A program made the translations under genes and the position numbers. Positions 7,125 to 12,112 of a DNA stretch of 12,112 nucleotides are shown here, one piece after another. The DNA is from an uncultured Collinsella sp. Its GTDB lineage: Bacteria > Actinomycetota > Coriobacteriia > Coriobacteriales > Coriobacteriaceae. The DNA is taken from contig CAUGTZ010000037.1 of the NCBI GenBank assembly GCA_959602645.1, forward strand, positions 1 to 12,112, read 5' to 3'. The notes under the pieces are model-generated. The model was not told where the DNA came from. It ran no database searches and saw only the letters and a program-made list of their open reading frames with translations. Position 1 is the first letter of the stretch. Every line of letters starts with the position of its first letter.

Positions 7125-8477
7125 TTAGGCAAGGAGCCACTTCCATGCGGGCACAGCGTGTACCACACCGTGTTCACATGGAATATCGGCCTGTTCATCC
7201 ATAGTAACGATTACCGACTCGCCAAGATCAAACTGGGCCATCGAGGCATCGAGGGCTGCAATTTCGCGTTCGCGCGTTTTCTCGCTTGCCATATCCACAC
7301 TCACCTGAGTCAGGCTATAAGCCTGCATGAGAAGTGCATCCCCAGCCACAAAGTCAACCTCATGGCTTTTATTCTTCTCCTTGACCAGTAGGCGGCAGAC
7401 CGAACCGACCCGCACCGCAGGAGTCCTTCTTCTGAGCGCATTGAACACCGCAGTCTCGAGCCTCTGGCCCTGGTCCAATGCCGATGCGGGAGAGAATGCT
7501 CCAAACATCGCAGGATCGACAGCGTAGACTTTAGACGCAGACCGCGTATTATTTGCAAGTGAACGCGTAAACTCCGGCACAGAAAACAGCAGGTAGGCGT
7601 CCTCGTAATACTCAAGTAAGTCGCTGAGCGAATTACGACTGACGGGTATCTGCCTGCTCTTGAACTCGTTGTACACCTTGTTCACCGACAGCTCTCGTCC
7701 CGAAGATGCCATACACCGCGTCAGAAACAGTGAGGCCAAACGAGGGCTCTTGACGTCGTAACGCTCCACAACGTCCATAGCGACCGTTCGCGACGCATAT
7801 TCCTGTAGCAGCTGAATCGCGTCTGCGGGCGTCTGCTCAAGTGTCGCGATGAATCCCCCTCGCTCGAGATATCCGACCAGATGGTGTCGGAGCAACGCTG
7901 CAGCGCTTGAGGAGAAGGGCGCGTTCGACTCAGGAACGCTCCCCGTCTTATATCGGACGTATTCCGAAAAACTCAACGGAAAAAGCTCTCGCACAAGAGA
8001 ACGGCCCCTGAACTCGCTCTTAAGTTCTGAGGACAGCATCTTAGAAGAAGATCCCGTCACGTAAACGGTCGCCTTCTCCGTATCGACCACGCGTCGCAGA
8101 AACGCACCCCATTCGGGTATTTCCTGGATCTCGTCAAAGAAAAGGTAGGCGCCCTCGCCTCGAGCAGCAGGATATAGTGCATAGAATGTATCGAGCACGT
8201 CCGCTAGTAGCGATGGCTCATACGGACGCAAGCGCTCATCCTCAAAATTGAAATATAGCATCCGGTCAAGCTCGACGCCTTGGCCCTGAAGCCGCCGCAT
8301 CTCCTGATACAAGCGATACGTCTTTCCACAACGACGGGCGCCCACAATCACATATACGATGTTGTCGCGCTTTGGCTCCTGCGGGTTGCCCAGATCAAGG
8401 TCGCGCTCAAAGACCTGCGGAATCCCCTGTTGCTCAAAGTCCTTTATTTTTTGAGCCACCAAGTCGTTGAATGCCAT
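7125..8477 (-). CDS. AAA+ ATPase of the AAA_14/DUF4143 type
   Basis: The 450-residue cytoplasmic protein has the order typical of these common but poorly understood ATPases. A P-loop GARRCGKT (46-53) follows a hydrophobic strand, Walker B is YLFFDEIQ (111-118), and TGSSS (141-145) forms a sensor-1-like strand. A helical region (about 195-300) follows. The DUF4143-type C-terminal domain (about 310-450) has PD-(D/E)xK-like positions: E341, HEVDF (372-376) and QVSVD (391-395). The usual catalytic Lys is not evident, so nuclease activity is doubtful. The start at 8477 has GGAG 4 nt upstream. DNA here is visibly less GC-rich than neighbouring genes, and the family is often mobile or strain-specific, so horizontal acquisition is likely. 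It stands alone, with an elaborate palindrome over its promoter that suggests tight control. The biological role is unknown. Confidence 0.85.
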   Translation of the reverse strand: MAFNDLVAQKIKDFEQQGIPQVFERDLDLGNPQEPKRDNIVYVIVGARRCGKTYRLYQEMRRLQGQGVELDRMLYFNFEDERLRPYEPSLLADVLDTFYALYPAARGEGAYLFFDEIQEIPEWGAFLRRVVDTEKATVYVTGSSSKMLSSELKSEFRGRSLVRELFPLSFSEYVRYKTGSVPESNAPFSSSAAALLRHHLVGYLERGGFIATLEQTPADAIQLLQEYASRTVAMDVVERYDVKSPRLASLFLTRCMASSGRELSVNKVYNEFKSRQIPVSRNSLSDLLEYYEDAYLLFSVPEFTRSLANNTRSASKVYAVDPAMFGAFSPASALDQGQRLETAVFNALRRRTPAVRVGSVCRLLVKEKNKSHEVDFVAGDALLMQAYSLTQVSVDMASEKTREREIAALDASMAQFDLGESVIVTMDEQADIPCEHGVVHAVPAWKWLLA

Positions 8478-8485
8478 AATTCTCC

Positions 8486-8545
8486 AATCTTGCTCTCCTG
8501 CTAATCAAGATTATAACGATTCTTGATTAGCAGGAGAGCAAGATT
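8486..8545. repeat. perfect 25-bp inverted repeat directly upstream of the ATPase gene
   Basis: The arm at 8486-8510 is a perfect reverse complement of the arm at 8521-8545, with a 10-bp spacer (8511-8520). The inner ends are TAATCAAGA and TCTTGATTA. The left arm touches the ribosome binding site of the ATPase gene, and the spacer carries most of a TATAAT box reading toward it. It may be an operator for a dimeric or oligomeric regulator. A transcript starting further upstream would fold it into a very stable hairpin beside the ribosome binding site. Confidence 0.9.
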
Positions 8546-8561
8546 ATGCGTATCTTGATTA
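8507..8561. repeat. partial direct repeat overlapping the 25-bp palindrome
   Basis: The segments 8507-8529 and 8540-8561 are near copies. Both start AAGATTAT and end TCTTGATTA, with 5-6 differing or gapped bases between, and they start 33 bp apart. Each is itself an imperfect palindrome. The TCTTGATTA half-site therefore occurs three times: 8502-8510 inverted, 8521-8529 and 8553-8561. This looks like a multi-site operator array. Confidence 0.75.
8510..8541 (-). promoter_or_regulatory. candidate promoter of the ATPase gene inside the palindrome
   Basis: A perfect TATAAT lies on the minus strand at 8510-8515, in the spacer between the palindrome arms. The best -35-like hexamer is TTGCTC (8536-8541) at a long 20-nt spacing. 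A weaker copy of the arrangement (TTGCTT, then CATAAT at 8543-8548) lies just upstream. Transcription from TATAAT would start within the left arm and leave a short leader of about 25 nt. Confidence 0.55.
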
Positions 8562-8642
8562 ATGGATAAGCAAGTTTTCTATTAGTGGCCCCTCCCGGAG
8601 GATATCGAGCGGCCGAGGGGGGCAGGCATGAACGCCTCTAGC

Positions 8643-8686
8643 CGAAAACAAAGTAGCTAAAAAGCCCCGTCCCAAATGAGCTACTT
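8643..8686 (-). terminator. probable intrinsic terminator of the 64-residue protein gene
   Basis: On the minus strand AAGTAGCT (8679-8686), which overlaps the TAA stop codon, pairs with AGCTACTT (8651-8658) across a 20-nt loop and is followed by TGTTTTC. The stem is only 8 bp with a long loop, so it is weaker than the other terminators in the window. Confidence 0.5.
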
Positions 8687-8879
8687 AACGCCAGGGGTCG
8701 GCTTCGAAGAGGGGCTCGCGCTCGGGGCGACGATCGCTATAAGGATCGTAGCCGTCGTCATCCTCGTTCTCGGCACGGATGTAGGGGTCGCGCGGCTTGG
8801 GCACAGGCTTGGGTGCAGGCTTGGGTGCGGCCGGCGCGGCGTTGGCGACCGGCGCATTCGTCTTGTTCTTGTCTATCAT
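8685..8879 (-). CDS. small Pro/Lys-rich and acidic protein of unknown function
   Basis: This is a 64-residue product with no recognised domain. Residues 9-30 are Ala/Pro/Lys-rich with a repeating PKP pattern (APKPAPKPVPKPRDP, 18-32). Residues 33-64 are acidic and aromatic (RAENEDDDGYDPYSDR, 35-50) and end DPWR. It is probably disordered, with charge segregated between the two halves. The start at 8879 is chosen because AAGGAG (8888-8893) is 8 nt upstream. The ATG at 8885 would leave only 2 nt, and the longest open frame (from 8951) would run through the clpB terminator. It lies 134 nt downstream of clpB on the same strand but beyond that terminator, so it probably has its own promoter, perhaps with read-through from clpB. 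Confidence 0.65.
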   Translation of the reverse strand: MIDKNKTNAPVANAAPAAPKPAPKPVPKPRDPYIRAENEDDDGYDPYSDRRPEREPLFEADPWR

Positions 8880-8931
8880 CTGCATATCTCCTTGCCATGC
8901 AATCGTGTTCAACATTATCGATTGTCGCACG

Positions 8932-8968
8932 AAAAAGGGCGGCGGACCCAATTGGATCCGCCGCCCTT
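8932..8968 (-). terminator. strong intrinsic terminator of clpB
   Basis: AAGGGCGGCGGA and its perfect complement form a 12-bp stem (8935-8946 with 8957-8968) around a 10-nt loop. A T5 run follows on the minus strand (8932-8936). It lies 45 nt after the clpB stop codon. Confidence 0.92.
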
Positions 8969-9013
8969 GGCGTTTAGAGACGGCTGGCAGATTTTAAGGC
9001 ATGTCCCATAAAT

Positions 9014-11641
9014 CTACTCGGCGTCGGGGACCTCGTAGGTAGCAGACGGCGTGTTGTCGCACACGACGGTAAAGCCGCCGTCCTTGTCGGCATCGACCGT
9101 CACCTGATCGCCCTCGCGCACCGTACCGTCGATGATGGCGGCGGCGATGGCGTCCACGACCTCGCGCTGGACCAGGCGCTTGAGCGGACGGGCACCGAAC
9201 ACGGGGTCCAGGCCACCCACGGCGAGCATCTGCTTGGCCGCCGGGGTGATGGCAAGCGTCATGCGCTCCTTGGCCAGACGCGCGCGGACGTCGGCAAGCT
9301 GGATGTCGACGATCTTCTCGATCTGCGCCATGCCGAGCGGATGGAACACCACGATATCGTCGATACGGTTGAGGAACTCGGGGCGGAAGGTCTGAGCCAT
9401 GGCGGCGTCGACCTGATGGCGCATCTCCTCCTCGTCCTTACCGGACAGATCGGCGATGGCCTTGGAGCCCACGTTAGACGTCATGATGATGATCGTGTTC
9501 TTGAAGGACACCTGGCGACCCTGGCCATCGGTCAGACGGCCGTCATCAAGCACCTGCAGCAGCACGTTAAAGACATCCGGATGAGCCTTCTCCATCTCGT
9601 CGAGCAAAATCACGGAGTACGGACGACGGCGCACGGCCTCGGTAAGCTGGCCGCCCTCGTCGTAACCCACGTATCCCGGAGGCGCACCGATCAGACGTTG
9701 GACGCTGAACTTCTCCATGTACTCGGACATGTCGATACGCACGAGCGCACGCTCGTCATCGAACAGGCACTCGGCAAGCGCCTTGGCGAGCTCGGTCTTG
9801 CCCACGCCGGTGGGGCCCAGGAAGAAGAAGCTGCCGATGGGCTTGTCCGGATCGGAGAGGCCCGCACGGCTGCGACGCACGGCCGCGGCGACAGCGGAGA
9901 CCGCCTCGTCCTGGCCGATGACGCGCTTATGCAGCTCGCCCTCCAAGCCCTTCAGCTTGTCGAGCTCGCCCTGCATCATCTTGGAGACGGGCACGCCGGT
10001 CCAAGCGCTCACGACCTCAGCGATCTCATCGGAGGTCACCTGCTCGTTGAGGCCCTCGCCGTCCTGCTGCTTTTGCGCCTCGAGCGCAGCCTCGGAATCC
10101 TGAATCTGCTGCTGCAGGCCCGGAATCACGGAGTAGCGCAGCTCGGACGCACGGCCCAGGTCGCCGTTGCGCGTCGCACGCTCCTCTTCGCTCTTGGCCT
10201 CGTCGAGCTGTCCCTTGAGCTCCTGCACGTGGTCGATGGCGTTCTTCTGGTTGAGCCAGCCGGCCTTTTGCACGTTGAGCTTTTCTTGGACCTCGGCAAT
10301 CTCTTGGCGCAGGGCCTCCAGACGCTCCTTGGAGGCGTCGTCGGTCTCCTTCATGAGCGCCTGCTCCTCGATCTGCAGCTGGGTGAGCTGACGCGTGGTG
10401 GCATCGATCTCGACCGGCATGCTGTCGAGCTCCATGCGCAGGCGGCTTGCCGCCTCATCAACCAGGTCGATGGCCTTATCGGGCAGGAAGCGGTCGGCGA
10501 TGTAGCGATCGGAGAGGTCGGCGGCCGCCACGAGCGCGCTATCGGTGATATGCACGCCGTGGAAGATCTCGTACTTCTCCTTGAGGCCACGCAGGATCGA
10601 GATGGTGTCCTCGACGGTGGGCTCGGAGACCATCACGGTCTGGAAACGACGGGCGAGTGCCGCGTCCTTCTCGATGTGCTTGCGATACTCGTCGAGCGTA
10701 GTCGCGCCGATTGCGTGCAAGTCGCCACGGGCAAGCGCCGGCTTCAGGATGTTGCCGGCGTCCATGGAGCCCTCGGTGGCACCCGCGCCCACGATGGTGT
10801 GGAGCTCATCGATGAACAGGATGACCTTGCCTTCGGACTTTTGGACTTCCTTGAGCACGGCCTTCAAGCGGTCCTCGAACTCGCCGCGGTACTTGGCGCC
10901 GGCGACCAGCGCGCTCATGTCGAGCTCGATGAGGTCGCGGTCGCGCAGGGTGCTCGGTACGTCGCCGGCCACGATTCGCTGAGCAATGCCCTCGACGATG
11001 GCCGTCTTGCCGACGCCCGGCTCGCCGATAAGCACGGGGTTGTTCTTGGTGCGGCGGGACAGAACCTGAATAGTACGACGGATCTCGTCGGTACGGCCGA
11101 TGACCGGGTCGAGCTTGCCGGCGCGAGCCAGATCGCAGATGTTGCGACCGTACTGCTCCAACGCCTCAAACTGCGTCTTGTCCTCGGCAGACGTCACGCG
11201 GTCATCGCCGCGCAGTTCCTCGTAGACTTGCTCGATGCGCTCCTTGGTCACGCCGGCGCCACGCAGCACGCGACCCGCCTCACCCTTGTCCTCGGCAAGT
11301 GCCATCAGCAGATGCTCGGTCACCACAAAGCTGTCGCCCATCTTGGTGGCCTTTTTCTCGGCCTTCTCGATCACGCGAACGAGCTCGTTGGACAGGCCCA
11401 TCTGCTGACCCTCGCCCGACACCTTGGGCGCATGGTCGATGGCATCTTGTGTGGAGCGTGCAAGCTGGGCCGGGTCGGCGCCGATGCGCTCGATGATCAC
11501 GGAGATATTGCGCTCGCCGGCACCAAGCAGGGCAGACAGCAGGTGAATCGGCTCCACCGCGCCGGCCTGCGCGTCGGCAGCCGTGCTCATGGCGGTCTGC
11601 AGCGCCTCGCGCGACGTCATTGCTAGCTTATCGATTCTCAT
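9014..11641 (-). CDS. clpB: ATP-dependent chaperone (protein disaggregase) ClpB
   Basis: ClpB is a hexameric AAA+ machine that, with DnaK, pulls proteins out of aggregates through its central pore. The 875-residue length fits full-length ClpB. Domains in order: Clp N-domain (about 1-145, starting MRIDKLAMTSREAL); first AAA+ domain with Walker A GEPGVGKT (206-213), pore motif KYRGE (250-254) and Walker B LFIDELH (275-281); a long coiled-coil middle domain (about 410-530), which distinguishes ClpB from ClpA/ClpC; second AAA+ domain with Walker A GPTGVGKT (609-616), pore loop GYVGY (656-660), Walker B ILLDEME (678-684) and arginine-finger region FLNRID (756-761). No ClpP-binding IGF/IGL loop is seen, as expected. 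AGAGGTGA precedes the ATG at 11641. It has its own terminator. No DnaK, GrpE or HspR gene is in the window, and no HAIR or CIRCE heat-shock operator was found upstream. Confidence 0.98.
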   Translation of the reverse strand: MRIDKLAMTSREALQTAMSTAADAQAGAVEPIHLLSALLGAGERNISVIIERIGADPAQLARSTQDAIDHAPKVSGEGQQMGLSNELVRVIEKAEKKATKMGDSFVVTEHLLMALAEDKGEAGRVLRGAGVTKERIEQVYEELRGDDRVTSAEDKTQFEALEQYGRNICDLARAGKLDPVIGRTDEIRRTIQVLSRRTKNNPVLIGEPGVGKTAIVEGIAQRIVAGDVPSTLRDRDLIELDMSALVAGAKYRGEFEDRLKAVLKEVQKSEGKVILFIDELHTIVGAGATEGSMDAGNILKPALARGDLHAIGATTLDEYRKHIEKDAALARRFQTVMVSEPTVEDTISILRGLKEKYEIFHGVHITDSALVAAADLSDRYIADRFLPDKAIDLVDEAASRLRMELDSMPVEIDATTRQLTQLQIEEQALMKETDDASKERLEALRQEIAEVQEKLNVQKAGWLNQKNAIDHVQELKGQLDEAKSEEERATRNGDLGRASELRYSVIPGLQQQIQDSEAALEAQKQQDGEGLNEQVTSDEIAEVVSAWTGVPVSKMMQGELDKLKGLEGELHKRVIGQDEAVSAVAAAVRRSRAGLSDPDKPIGSFFFLGPTGVGKTELAKALAECLFDDERALVRIDMSEYMEKFSVQRLIGAPPGYVGYDEGGQLTEAVRRRPYSVILLDEMEKAHPDVFNVLLQVLDDGRLTDGQGRQVSFKNTIIIMTSNVGSKAIADLSGKDEEEMRHQVDAAMAQTFRPEFLNRIDDIVVFHPLGMAQIEKIVDIQLADVRARLAKERMTLAITPAAKQMLAVGGLDPVFGARPLKRLVQREVVDAIAAAIIDGTVREGDQVTVDADKDGGFTVVCDNTPSATYEVPDAE

Positions 11642-11662
11642 GGAATCACCTCTCTTGGGGCG

Positions 11663-11680
11663 GCCGCCCTACGGGGCGGC
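11663..11680 (-). promoter_or_regulatory. GC hairpin in the clpB leader
   Basis: GCCGCCC (11663-11669) pairs perfectly with GGGCGGC (11674-11680) around a 4-nt loop, in the RNA just upstream of the clpB ribosome binding site (11646-11653). The segment 11658-11669 (GGGCGGCCGCCC) is also self-complementary and shares bases with the first hairpin, so the two structures exclude each other. A translational control element is possible but unproven. Confidence 0.45.
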
Positions 11681-11719
11681 TTCACGTTGTTCGAGAAGTA
11701 TTGTTGCCAGCTTTGTACG

Positions 11720-11755
11720 ATCTTATACACAAATCTAAGTCTCTATATATAAGAT
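11720..11755. promoter_or_regulatory. AT-rich inverted repeat in the clpB promoter region
   Basis: ATCTTATA (11720-11727) and TATAAGAT (11748-11755) are perfect 8-bp inverted arms with a 20-bp spacer, in the only strongly AT-rich part of this intergenic region. Each arm contains a TATAAG, giving -10-like sequences on opposite strands. The clpB promoter is probably here. A divergent rightward promoter (TTGTTG at 11701-11706, 17 nt, TATACA at 11724-11729) is a weak candidate. Confidence 0.35.
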
Positions 11756-11818
11756 TTTCTGAGTGATTGATGGATAGGGAGCAGGTGCGCTCACCCGCTA
11801 CGGCCTCGTCCCCTTACT

Positions 11819-12035
11819 ATCTCAATCTGTAACATCTAGCGGCTGTTTATGGCTCTAGATGTTACAGATCGAGATGAAATGACCAGCGCACCCGTTTATC
11901 TAAATCTGTAACATCTAGTCAGCAAATAGAGCTCTATCTGTTACAAATCGAGACGAACAGAAAACACCCGGATCAAAAATCTAAATCTGTAACACCAGGC
12001 CCACTTTTAGCGGCCAAGATGTTACAGATCGAGAC
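11819..12035. repeat. three tandem 57-bp imperfect palindromes at about 80-bp period
   Basis: Units lie at 11819-11875, 11898-11954 and 11979-12035. All are exactly 57 bp: a 21-bp left arm, a 15-bp variable loop and a 21-bp right arm. Unit 1 pairs ATCTGTAACATCTAG (11825-11839) with CTAGATGTTACAGAT (11855-11869), and ATCTC/GAGAT extends the stem beyond one mismatch. Units 2 and 3 keep the ATCTGTAACA core of the left arm but are more degenerate in pairing. The spacers are 22 and 24 bp and only loosely alike. Seen another way, it is six copies of one 21-bp motif in alternating orientation. No open reading frame explains it, and it lacks the fixed repeat and unique 30-bp spacer pattern of a CRISPR array. 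It may be a multi-operator cluster or a structured RNA. Confidence 0.85.
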
Positions 12036-12070
12036 AGACCGAAAACCACCACAAAGAGGACAGTGAACTG

Positions 12071-12107
12071 CCTCCCATTTCTTGGACATCGGGAAATGGG
12101 AGGTTTT
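12071..12107 (+). terminator. 11-bp hairpin with T4 tail at the window end: terminator or ribosome-binding-site-masking hairpin
   Basis: CCTCCCATTTC (12071-12081) pairs perfectly with GAAATGGGAGG (12093-12103) and is followed by TTTT (12104-12107). Read rightward, this is a plausible intrinsic terminator for a transcript covering the 57-bp palindromes. However, GGGAGG in the right arm lies 6 nt before an ATG that ends the window (12110-12112), so the same hairpin could instead mask the ribosome binding site of a gene starting at the edge. The two readings cannot be separated here. Confidence 0.5.
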
Positions 12108-12112
12108 CCATG

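Larger units (their letters stand above)
11642..12112. other. 471-bp gene-poor region upstream of clpB
   Basis: No convincing complete gene lies here on either strand. From left to right it holds the clpB ribosome binding site and leader hairpin, the AT-rich probable promoter region (about 11700-11760), about 60 bp of unremarkable sequence, the three 57-bp palindromes and the closing hairpin. A GTG at 12063 with AGAGGA just upstream opens a frame that runs out of the window. The spacing is too short to call it a gene. Confidence 0.6.

Noticed and set aside
8486..8545. Invertible promoter switch or insertion-sequence ends
   Set aside because: The spacer is only 10 bp, too short for a usual invertible segment. 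No recombinase or transposase gene and no target-site duplication are visible.
8880..8951. 24-residue N-terminal extension of the small protein
   Set aside because: It would read through the clpB terminator hairpin. The AAGGAG site fits the start at 8879.
9341..11626. 761-codon open frame on the plus strand
   Set aside because: It is antisense to clpB, whose product is unmistakable. The frame is Leu/His/Gly/Val/Asp-rich, as expected of a codon-bias shadow, and has no recognisable domain.
11642..11820. HAIR (HspR) or CIRCE (HrcA) operator for clpB
   Set aside because: Neither CTTGAGT-N7-ACTCAAG nor TTAGCACTC-N9-GAGTGCTAA is present, even loosely.
11819..12035. CRISPR array
   Set aside because: The repeated parts are palindromic units with variable centres. 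Only three exist, they are imperfect, the spacers are 22-24 bp and no cas gene is near.
11819..12035. Integron attC sites
   Set aside because: The palindromes lack the RYYYAAC/GTTRRRY boxes, carry no gene cassettes between them, and no integrase is present.

Overview
The window looks like chromosome from a GC-rich, anaerobic, gut-type Coriobacteriia, most probably Collinsella or a close relative (Actinomycetota). This rests on protein style (an iron-sulfur/flavin oxidoreductase with a GltD-like core, HypA, an actinobacterial-looking ClpB) and on the strong codon bias that throws long antisense shadow frames. The genus is an inference; no rRNA or other marker gene lies in the window.

Layout, left to right. 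(1) 1-3398, minus strand: hypA (nickel insertion for [NiFe] hydrogenase, TTG start), preceded by a 925-residue iron-sulfur flavoprotein that fuses a Cys-rich ferredoxin-like module, a GltD-type FAD/NAD(P)H module and a C-terminal ferredoxin. (2) 3399-5430: a divergent control region with two perfect 15-bp palindromes, then on the plus strand a TetR-family regulator and a polytopic membrane protein of unknown function (probably DUF5692), closed by a strong intrinsic terminator. TetR regulator, oxidoreductase and membrane protein look like one regulated module: a small molecule is sensed, and a cytoplasmic electron-transfer enzyme and a membrane partner are induced. (3) 5564-7051, plus: a one-pass membrane protein with an acidic cytoplasmic tail and an extracellular C-terminal part, function unknown. 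(4) 7125-8561, minus: an AAA+ ATPase of the AAA_14/DUF4143 type in visibly less GC-rich DNA, probably acquired, with a nested palindromic element directly over its promoter. (5) 8643-11641, minus: clpB with its own terminator, then a 64-residue Pro/Lys and acidic protein with its own ribosome binding site and terminator. (6) 11642-12112: no identifiable complete gene. It holds the clpB leader and promoter region and then three tandem 57-bp imperfect palindromes at about 80-bp period, followed by a hairpin with a short T run that ends at the window edge.

The most unusual non-coding signals are the triple 57-bp palindrome array beside clpB, the nested inverted/direct repeats over the ATPase promoter, and the paired palindromes between the TetR gene and the oxidoreductase. 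No tRNA, rRNA, CRISPR array, transposase or phage gene was found.
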